Source of the DNA: JAZDLC01 sp043802345
GTDB taxonomy: Bacteria > Planctomycetota > B15-G4 > JADJEK01
Direction of reading: 5' to 3'
Assembly: GCA_043802345.1 (NCBI GenBank)
Contig: JAZDLC010000402.1
Coordinates: 1 to 13,493, forward strand
DNA length: 13,493 nucleotides
Shown: positions 7,369 through 13,493 of the stretch, in pieces
Layout: each line of letters begins with the position of its first letter
Numbering within the stretch: the first letter of the stretch is position 1
Program-made: the position numbers and the translations under genes
The notes under the pieces: model-generated
Told to the model about the DNA's origin: nothing
Databases searched by the model: none
Seen by the model: the letters and a program-made list of their open reading frames with translations, nothing else

Positions 7369-8520
7369 ATGACGAGGCAATGGCTTCGCGCGAAAGCGTC
7401 CCGATCCGTGTTGGGAGTGGCAACGACGCTGATAGTGGCCGCAGCACCGGGCTGCACTTCGATGGAAGGTCTCTACCCCATTGCGGCGAGCGTTCCAATG
7501 ACTCCGGGGGCCGTGGCCGAAGCGGGCCTGCTGACGGAGACATCCTGGGAGCCGATTCCGCTGCAGGTGCGCACGGGGGCTGAGATCCGCAGCATGGAAG
7601 TGGTCGGCGACACGATCTACGTCGTCGATTACACCAACACCGCTCACGCGATCAACATCGGCACCGGGACGCATCGCTGGATCGTCAAGCTCGACGCGCC
7701 ACCGACCCGTCCGGTCGCGGTAGGCGAGGGGTTCGTGGCTTTCGTGTCTCGTAACCAGGTGACGGTCGCGACTCGCACCAGCGGCACGGTGGTGCTGCGC
7801 AAGAGCCTCGAGTTCACGCCCTCCTCCAGTGTGGCGCTGACTCTCGACTCGCTCTACACCGGAGCCTGGGGGAACGGCTACAAGCTCCGCTCGGTCTCGA
7901 TCAGCGACGGCTATCGGGGCTGGATCTTCACCACTGACGGACCGATCACAGGCGCTCCCGTGGCGGTCGGTTCCGGCGCCGACCAGATGATCTACTTCGC
8001 CTCGGAGGACGGCAGCGTGGTCGCCTTGCTGCCGCGCCCCGCGTCCGGCGCCGCGCCTGGCAGCTTCAACTGGAAGGTCACGACGCTGGGTAAGAACACG
8101 GCTGACCTGGCCTACGACGAGAGTTCGATCTTCGTGGCTTCGGAGGATCACGCGCTCTACTGCCTCAACCGGAACGCTGGCACCATCCGTTGGAAGTGGC
8201 TCGATGCCAACTGCGCGCTGTACGACGCGCCGATGGTGACGGACGACACTGTCTACCAGCCGTTCTCCGGCATGCTGGCCGTCATCGACAAGATCAGCGG
8301 CGAGGAGAAGTATCGCCTGGTCGGGGCGGAGCGTTTCCTGACCCGGGTGGGGCAGCGGGACTACTTCAAGATGGCCGGCGACGAGGTCCTGGTCGTGGAT
8401 GCGGCCACCGGCGAGGAGTTGACCTCTCTCCACACACCTCTCTTCCAGTTTATTCCAAGCAACCCGACTGGAAGTGCCCTTGTTTTTAGCGACGGGAGGG
8501 ACATCTTCTCTCTGCGCTGA
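7369..8520 (+). CDS. PQQ/WD-type beta-propeller lipoprotein (BamB-like fold)
   Basis: A 383-residue secreted protein. A basic N-terminus and a hydrophobic stretch (VLGVATTLIVAAAPGC) end in Cys29, a probable lipidation site, although Pro at -2 is unusual for a lipobox. The rest is repeated beta strands with PQQ-like blade ends: INIGTGTHRWIV, TRTSGTVVLRKSL, LNRNAGTIRWKWL, DKISGEEKYRLVG and VDAATGEELTSL. This is the pattern of WD40/PQQ propellers such as BamB, the outer-membrane assembly scaffold, but no BamB-specific role can be claimed from fold alone. No catalytic residues are recognised; a scaffold or binding role in the envelope is the best guess. The ATG at 7369 follows a strong AAGGAG. 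It is divergent from yggS and 27 nt upstream of the Clp-N gene, so those two are probably cotranscribed. Confidence 0.8.
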   Translation: MTRQWLRAKASRSVLGVATTLIVAAAPGCTSMEGLYPIAASVPMTPGAVAEAGLLTETSWEPIPLQVRTGAEIRSMEVVGDTIYVVDYTNTAHAINIGTGTHRWIVKLDAPPTRPVAVGEGFVAFVSRNQVTVATRTSGTVVLRKSLEFTPSSSVALTLDSLYTGAWGNGYKLRSVSISDGYRGWIFTTDGPITGAPVAVGSGADQMIYFASEDGSVVALLPRPASGAAPGSFNWKVTTLGKNTADLAYDESSIFVASEDHALYCLNRNAGTIRWKWLDANCALYDAPMVTDDTVYQPFSGMLAVIDKISGEEKYRLVGAERFLTRVGQRDYFKMAGDEVLVVDAATGEELTSLHTPLFQFIPSNPTGSALVFSDGRDIFSLR

Positions 8521-8547
8521 AACACGTTGCTTTGAGAATGGAGCCGG

Positions 8548-9018
8548 ATGGCGGACCGGCACAATGTACTGGCGGCGCGCGCCCTGTTGAACGCTCGGCA
8601 TCTGGCGCGCCAACATGCGCACGGGTGGATCGGCACCGAACACCTGGTGCTGGGGATGTTCTCCCTCGATGAGCATCCAGTCCGGAATCTGCTGCTGAAT
8701 CAGGGGGTCTCCGAGGAACAGTTCCGCCGAGATGTAGCTTTGCTCGCTCCTTCCTCCGGCCCACCGGGGAAGGCCACACTGCCGCTGGCGGTGTCTCTGC
8801 GGGAGACCCTGGAGGTGGCCTCGGATTTGACCGAGGCAGGGCGTCTCGCGGCGATCAGCGTGGAGCACCTCCTGCTCGCGCTGCTGAATCGCCGGGCCGG
8901 AATGGGGTACGCCCTGCTGCTGAAACAGGGGACGGACCTCCTCGATCTGGCGCGGGAGCTGGAGGGAGTGCTGGCAGCGCGGAAGAAGTTCCAGGGGTCA
9001 TTGCGCTTCGGCGCGTGA
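8548..9018 (+). CDS. Stand-alone Clp-N (Clp repeat) domain protein
   Basis: A 156-residue protein made only of the double Clp repeat that normally caps ClpA/ClpC unfoldases. Repeat 1 (about 8-64) contains WIGTEHLVLGMF and repeat 2 (about 83-140) contains ISVEHLLLALL. No AAA+ ATPase module, Walker motif or ClpP-binding loop follows; the stop is clean and the next gene is convergent, so this is a true short protein and not a fragment. Glu31 and Glu106 line up with Glu32 and Glu106 of B. subtilis ClpC, residues that contact phosphoarginine. Actinobacterial ClpC2 is a known precedent for a free Clp-N-like protein. It may bind tagged or misfolded proteins, act as an adaptor, or sequester ligands from ClpC; which one is unknown. 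GGAG lies 4 nt before the ATG. It is cytoplasmic and probably cotranscribed with the lipoprotein. Confidence 0.85.
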   Translation: MADRHNVLAARALLNARHLARQHAHGWIGTEHLVLGMFSLDEHPVRNLLLNQGVSEEQFRRDVALLAPSSGPPGKATLPLAVSLRETLEVASDLTEAGRLAAISVEHLLLALLNRRAGMGYALLLKQGTDLLDLARELEGVLAARKKFQGSLRFGA

Positions 9019-9037
9019 GGCTTGCGGGTTCCCCTCG

Positions 9038-10042
9038 TCAGCTCCGATCCCGCACTGCTTCGATTTGCGCCAGGGCCTCGACCACCTGTTCGTGAAGCGG
9101 CCCGTGAGTCGTGAGCACTCCGCGATTCCGCTCCAGCTTCGCGCCGCACGAGAAGTCCAGCGGCTTCCCGTCCATGTCGGTGGTGATCGCTCCGGCCTCC
9201 TTCGCCACCAGCATGCCCGCGGCATGGTCCCAGATCTTCTCGCGCCATCCCGGCTCCGACCTCGGCCGCAGGTAGATCTCGGCGCCGCCCCGGGCCAGGA
9301 CCGCATACTTCACCTGACTGTCGACCCGCACCACGTCGCCGAAGCCGAGGGTTGAGACCAACTCGGTCAGGAGCCACGGGTCGCCGTGGCTCGACTCCAC
9401 GCTTCCCAGGACGCGGACGTGCTTCGGGTCGGTGGCGGCGTTGACATGGATGTGCGAGGTCTCGCCGCCGTCCAGGGGAATCTGGACCGCGCCAGCCCCG
9501 GTACGCGCCGCCATGATGACCCCTTTTTGACCCTCGGGCGCCTGTGCGTCTACCTCCAGATTCGGACAGACCAGCACGCCGGCGGCCGGCTCACCCTGTT
9601 CCAGCAGTCCGATGGCCACCGCGTACTGCTGCCGCCGGATGAATCCCTTGGTGCCGTCAATCGGATCGATCGCCCAGCGCAGGGGGGAATCCGGGTTCCC
9701 CTGGTGATCAATCCAGGAGCAGATCTGGTCAAAGCTGACTGTCTCGTCGAGTACCTCGCAGACCAGTTCGTGCACCCGCCTTCCCACGGCGTCATCCTTC
9801 TGCTGCCGCAGATGGGCTGAATCCTCCTCGGAGACGACGTGATGTTCCGGGAAAGCCTGGGAAATGGCCCGGAGAATGACCGCCTGGGAGGCGTAGTCCG
9901 CCACCGTGACCGGCTCATTGCCCGCCTTGGACAGCGGGACTCCACTCACGGTCTCCTGGGTCTGGACCTTGCGGCAAATGGCCGCGGCGAGCCTGCCCGC
10001 CTGGATGGCGAGGTCGACGAGGGGCTGGATCTCACAGGTCAT
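9038..10042 (-). CDS. 3'(2'),5'-bisphosphate nucleotidase (CysQ/Hal2 type, inositol monophosphatase superfamily)
   Basis: A 334-residue Mg-dependent, lithium-sensitive-type phosphatase. It should remove the 3'-phosphate of PAP (and perhaps PAPS), a by-product of sulfate assimilation and sulfotransfer that inhibits RNases and sulfotransferases. Metal-site motifs are all present: Asp49 in VTVADYAS, Glu72-Glu73 in VSEED, Asp126 and Asp129 in AIDPIDGTKGFIR, and Asp272 in IWDHAAG. The KGFIR form of the second motif and the length point to Hal2/SAL1-like enzymes and away from the shorter (about 250-residue) CysQ or SuhB. The ATG at 10042 has GGAG close by and matches the family N-terminus; an in-frame ATG at 10108 would add 22 unrelated residues. 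It is transcribed alone, convergent with the Clp-N gene (19-nt gap). No other sulfur gene is in the window. Confidence 0.9.
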   Translation of the reverse strand: MTCEIQPLVDLAIQAGRLAAAICRKVQTQETVSGVPLSKAGNEPVTVADYASQAVILRAISQAFPEHHVVSEEDSAHLRQQKDDAVGRRVHELVCEVLDETVSFDQICSWIDHQGNPDSPLRWAIDPIDGTKGFIRRQQYAVAIGLLEQGEPAAGVLVCPNLEVDAQAPEGQKGVIMAARTGAGAVQIPLDGGETSHIHVNAATDPKHVRVLGSVESSHGDPWLLTELVSTLGFGDVVRVDSQVKYAVLARGGAEIYLRPRSEPGWREKIWDHAAGMLVAKEAGAITTDMDGKPLDFSCGAKLERNRGVLTTHGPLHEQVVEALAQIEAVRDRS

Positions 10043-10197
10043 CGGGTCTCCAGAGGGTGGTGATTGTTCGGGGCCGGTCCGATCCACGGATATCGTCCCG
10101 GCCAGCATAGACCCTTCCCGGCCGAGTGGGATGCCTTCTCTGGCCGCCAGGGTCTACGGCTGCCAATTGGCCACCCTCGCCGTGGCAGCGGTCGGAT

Positions 10198-10360
10198 CTT
10201 CTCGACCCGGTCACGGCGGGGGACCTGAGCGGCCGGATGGATGTGGAATCAGCCGGACGTCTCTCTCCATTCGCCAGCAGCCTGAACGCGGCGCTGGACG
10301 CGGTGAAGCAGGCGATCACGGAGGTCCAGGCCGGAGCGAAGGGAGTGGCCCTGGACGGGG
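10198..10360 (+). pseudogene. Possible remnant of a methyl-accepting chemotaxis receptor (HAMP/linker piece)
   Basis: The 318 nt between the nucleotidase start and the S9 stop hold no intact gene. On the plus strand one frame reads VTAGDLSGRMDVESAGRL, then SLNAALDAVKQAITEVQAGA. This resembles the second half of a HAMP domain and the following coiled-coil of chemoreceptors, where GDLS and LNAMLD-type motifs are usual. Codon third positions are strongly G/C, as in real genes here. The upstream part is out of frame: another plus frame gives a hydrophobic stretch (QLATLAVAAVG, near 10160-10195). No signalling tip domain follows; the match stops at the S9 gene end. A decayed receptor fragment is the best reading, but a chance match is possible. 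Confidence 0.35.
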
Positions 10361-12945
10361 CTATTTCGGGTCGGGGTACAGGTCGTCCCACCAGTCCTTC
10401 TGACCCTTGAGCCTCCAGTCGAACCAGGCCAGGATCGACTTCATCCAGAGCTTGCGGATGGGATAGGTCAGGATGTGGTGGTTCTGGCCCGAGAATTTCA
10501 GGAACTCCACCTCCCGGCCCAGGACGCGCAGCGCGGTGTAGAGCTGCTCGCTTTCGCCGACCGGGACGTTGGTGTCGGAGTCTCCGTGGAGCAGCAGGAG
10601 CGGGGTGTGGATCCGGTCCGCGTGGAAGAGCGGACTCTGCTCGACGTACATCTCCGGGACGTTCCAGGGGTAGCTGCCGGCCGTCGCGACCGCGCTGTAG
10701 GTGTACCCCCAGAACCCCTCGCCCCAGTGCTTGAAAGCGAGCTGATTCCAGCATGGGCGATGCCGCCGGCGAAGCGGTCCGTGCGGGTCAGCAACAGCAT
10801 GGTCATGAAGCCGCCGTATGAGGCGCCGATACAACCGACCCGCGCCCGGTCGATGAACGGGTGGTCGCCGAGGAACTTCTCCGTCCCCTCGATGATCTCG
10901 CCCGCCACCGTCTTGCCCCAGTTGTTCACATGCCGGTCGGAGAAGGCCTGCCCGTAGCCGGTGGCTCCGCTCGGGTTCAGCGCGTAGACCACGTACCCAT
11001 GCGCCGCCCACAGATCGAGGGGGTAGCGCCCGCCGAACTCCTTCTGGGAGGGGCTGGTGCCGGCGTAGTAGTAGACGATCAGCGGGTACTTCACGGCCGG
11101 GTCGAAGCCGGGCGGATACCGCACGAAGCCGTCGATGCCGTCGCCGGCCGCTGACTCGAAGCGATACGTCTGGACGTCGCCGAAGCTGATCAGGCGCCAC
11201 GTCTTCTCGCCGGGGAAGAGCAGCAGCCTGGCGGGGGCGGCCTCCGCCAGGTCGAGCGCCATCACCCGGGGCGGCATGGCCGCGGAGGAGCCGAGGGCCA
11301 CCAGGCGCGGCGCGCCCTCCGCGAGGGTCATGCCGGTGACCGTTTCCAGGCCGACGTCCAGCTCCTCGAACTGCCGGCTCTTTGGATCGAGCCGGAAGAT
11401 GCTCGCTCCCGCTCCCTGCGTGCAGAGGAGGTAGATCCGGCCGTCCGCCGGCGACCAGTCCGCGCTCTCCACCGCCGGGTCGAACTCCCGGGTGAGCGGC
11501 TCGAGCCGCCCCTGCCGGTCCAGGAGGAACAACTGGCTGTCGTAGTCGTTCGGGTAGTACCCTTCGGGCGCCGACCCCTCCTGCTCGAACAGGGTCGACA
11601 GCGATCCCGTGATCAGGATGCGGTCCCCTCCGCCCGGGTCGTATTCCGCCCTGCCGAGCGTACCCGATTCGAGCAGCTTCCGCGCCGCGAGCGTGGTCAG
11701 GTCGAGCTCGTACAGTTCGGTCTTCGAGAAGGGGCGTTCCGTCAGGCCGGTCCGCTCGCGGCTGAACAGGAGCCGCGAGGAGTCGGGATGGATGTCCTGG
11801 AGCGTTATCCCGAGCGATCCGGCGGTGAGCCGCCTCCTCACCCCGCTTTCCAGCGTGACCTGATGCAGGTGCGCGTGCGAGCGGAAAGAGGGCAAGCGGT
11901 CGGCCAGCCCGAGCATGCGCTTGACGCCCCGCTCATCCTCCTGCGGCTTCTCGGAAACAGAGTAGATGATCGAGGCGCCGTCCGGGGTCCAGCGGTAGTC
12001 GCCGAACTCCTTCACCCCGGACAGGACTTCTCGGGCCTCGCCGCCGGCAACACCGGTCAAGACGATCGCCGCCTCTTCATTCTTCCGCACCACGAAGCTG
12101 AACTCGCGCGAGCCCGGACGCCACTGGAAGCCGGCGCAGGCGTCGACCCCCTGCGTGGTGCGGAGCAGCGCGCCGCTCCCGAACTCGCGGATCTCCAGCC
12201 ACTGCTCGGAGTGGTCCGCGGGGACTTCGGGCCGCCGCAGCCTGAGCGCCACCAACTCGCCGTCCGGCGAAAGCTGCACCGACGAGACCGCCTCGGTGTC
12301 GAGCAGATCGTCCACCGTCAAGTGACGGGTCGACTCCTGATCGATCACGAGCCGCGCCTCGCCCCACTCCTCCCCGCGGCTGAACTCGGCCGTCAGGATC
12401 GACCCCTTGCCGCCCGGCGGGGAAACCGCCTTCACCAGCACCAGGTGCGTGCCCGGCTCCAGCTTCAGCTCCGCCTTCGCCTCGCCCGGCTTCCCGTCCT
12501 CCGCGCCCTCGATCTTCTCGCGCGCCGCCACCTGCTCTCCGTCGACGAACACCCGCAGCAGGGCCCCGCTCTTCACCAGCAGGTTCCCCTTCACGAACCG
12601 GTCGGTTGCGACCTTGAACGCCGCGAGCGTCACCTGGGCGTTCTCCCCGGCGGGGAGATCGACCAGGCTCACCTCTCTCCAGCCCGAGGCGTCCGCGGCC
12701 CACGGGTCTTGCCGCGCCGGGTCAAGGTTCGTCATCTTCAACAGATCCACCGGCTCGAACGCGCCCGGCTTCTCCTCGAAGAAAGCCGGCGGCCGCACCT
12801 CGACCGGGCCGAGAACCCGCCAGCTCGTCACCAGCGTGGTGATCGACTTGGTCGCGGGCTGATCCTTCTGCTGGCCGCCGGCAAGCGGGCAAAGCAGGAC
12901 CAGGGCGAGTGGGAGAAGGAAGCACGTCGGTCGCAGCCGGATCAT
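10361..12945 (-). pseudogene. S9 prolyl-oligopeptidase-family serine peptidase, interrupted by a frameshift
   Basis: Read with one base restored, this is an 861-residue secreted enzyme. A signal peptide (CFLLPLALVLLCPLAGG, about residues 8-24) is followed by an N-terminal extension, a beta-propeller from about residue 205 with SPDG blades, and a C-terminal alpha/beta hydrolase domain (about 600-861). The nucleophile Ser709 is in GCIGASYGGF. After the break, Asp791 (HGDSDTNVP) and His823 (GQNHHI) complete the triad. The frames change at 10727-10728: IAHAGISSLSS is in one frame and WGEGFWGYTYS in another, with two bases between. Adding one base gives a Tyr codon, matching the family's YWGEG. 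As it stands the product would lose Asp, His and about 121 residues and be inactive. The ATG at 12945 follows AAAGGA at 8 nt. It could be sequence error or a true pseudogene. Confidence 0.85.
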
Positions 12946-13493
12946 GAAGTCCGTCCTTTGCAGGTGGGAGGGGAGTCGTCCATGCAGGATACGGCCTTCT
13001 TCCCCCGTCTGGAATCGGCGCCTGTCGCGGCCGACCGCCAGTCGATCGCCGTCTTCAGCACCAGCGCCATAGGATCGTTCCGCACCCCGCCGCCGAGAGG
13101 AGGTTCGGCAGCTCCCCCTGGACCAGGAACGCCCAGACCGGATTCAGCACCGGTTCCAGCATCAGGATCAGCGAGGCCTCCAGGGCCGGCACATCCACCA
13201 TGCCCGGCCCATCAGGGCATACGCCAGCCCGATCTGGAAGATCCCCAGGAAAAGGAGCAAGCTCACGTCGATGGCGCCGATCCGCTCGACCGGCAGCGCC
13301 ATCGGCAGGGTCACGGCGAACGAGAGGAGCGACCCGGCGGAAGCCGCCCCGGCGGCCAGGCCGCTGCGGCCCGCCCGGCTCAGCAGGCGCAGGCCGAAGA
13401 TCGTGGTGGCCCAGGTGAAGCCGGAGATGATCGCCAGCAGGTTGCCGAGCGCCGGGTCGGGAGCGGAGACCCGGGCCGGCTCGGCGCCAAGGA
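12942..13493 (-). pseudogene. EamA/DMT-family membrane transporter, C-terminal part with two frameshifts (5' end beyond window)
   Basis: Three frames together give the second half of a drug/metabolite transporter. Frame A (13491-13204) has helices such as LGNLLAIISGFTWATTIFG, SLLSFAVTLPMALPV and LLLFLGIFQIGLAYALMGR. Frame B (13201-13073) gives VDVPALEASLILMLEPVLNP, then VWAFLVQGELP, the classic EamA second-repeat signature. Frame C (13070-12942) gives MALVLKTAIDWRSAA and the end. Two bases are left over at each join (13202-13203 and 13071-13072), so each is explained by one missing base; restoring a G at the first gives GRGM before VDVPALEAS. The stop TGA overlaps the S9 peptidase ATG as ATGA, suggesting that the two genes were coupled. 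The substrate is unknown. EamA proteins are inner-membrane exporters or importers of small metabolites. Confidence 0.75.

Noticed and set aside
9023..9054. Stem-loop TGCGGG/CCCGCA between convergent genes, considered as a bidirectional terminator
   Set aside because: Only six base pairs with a 20-nt loop, no U-tract, and most of it lies inside the nucleotidase coding end.
10094..10121. Two direct copies of TCCCGGCC upstream of the nucleotidase gene, considered as an operator
   Set aside because: The 8-nt GC-rich motif is expected by chance in this composition, and no dyad or further copies were seen.

Overview
The window looks like a chromosomal segment of a high-GC, Gram-negative-type bacterium. 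The mix of genes fits Planctomycetota, Acidobacteriota or a related soil or sediment lineage: an FHA-kinase fusion, a tricorn-like protease, secreted S9 peptidases, PQQ-type lipoproteins and a PurN with a GGKGFYGHHVHEA loop. That placement is an inference from gene content, not proven. No tRNA, rRNA, CRISPR array, integrase or insertion sequence was seen.

Layout. (1) Positions 1-1926, minus strand: N-terminal 642 residues of a secreted tricorn-like protease, cut by the window edge. (2) Positions 1927-2169: intergenic, holding a probable promoter and a perfect 18-bp inverted repeat built of TTTCGA hexamers. (3) Positions 2170-7135, minus strand: a tight operon in the order yggS (PLP homeostasis), FHA-Ser/Thr kinase with a membrane anchor, purN, and an M14 murein-peptidase-like lipoprotein; the gaps are 2 nt, 6 nt and a small overlap. 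(4) Positions 7136-7368: divergent regulatory region. (5) Positions 7369-9018, plus strand: a PQQ/WD-type beta-propeller lipoprotein and a stand-alone Clp-N domain protein, probably one operon. (6) Positions 9038-10042, minus strand: a CysQ/Hal2-type 3'(2'),5'-bisphosphate nucleotidase, convergent with (5). (7) Positions 10043-10360: no intact gene, but a coding-like plus-strand scrap resembling a chemoreceptor HAMP/linker region. (8) Positions 10361-12945, minus strand: an S9 prolyl-oligopeptidase-family enzyme broken by one missing base, which separates the catalytic Ser from the Asp and His. (9) Positions 12942-13493, minus strand: the C-terminal half of an EamA/DMT transporter with two further single-base losses; its stop overlaps the S9 start as ATGA.

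How the genes fit together. The theme is the cell envelope and peptide use: two large secreted peptidases with beta-propellers, a peptidoglycan-peptide carboxypeptidase/amidase-like lipoprotein, a membrane kinase with a large outside domain, and an envelope propeller lipoprotein. Between them sit housekeeping genes (purN, yggS, cysQ). No clear new defence or mobile system is visible. The points most worth checking are the hexamer inverted repeat, the orphan Clp-N protein that keeps both phosphoarginine-type glutamates, the unassigned kinase tail of about 530 residues, and the cluster of three single-base frameshifts at the right-hand end, which may be sequence error or real decay.
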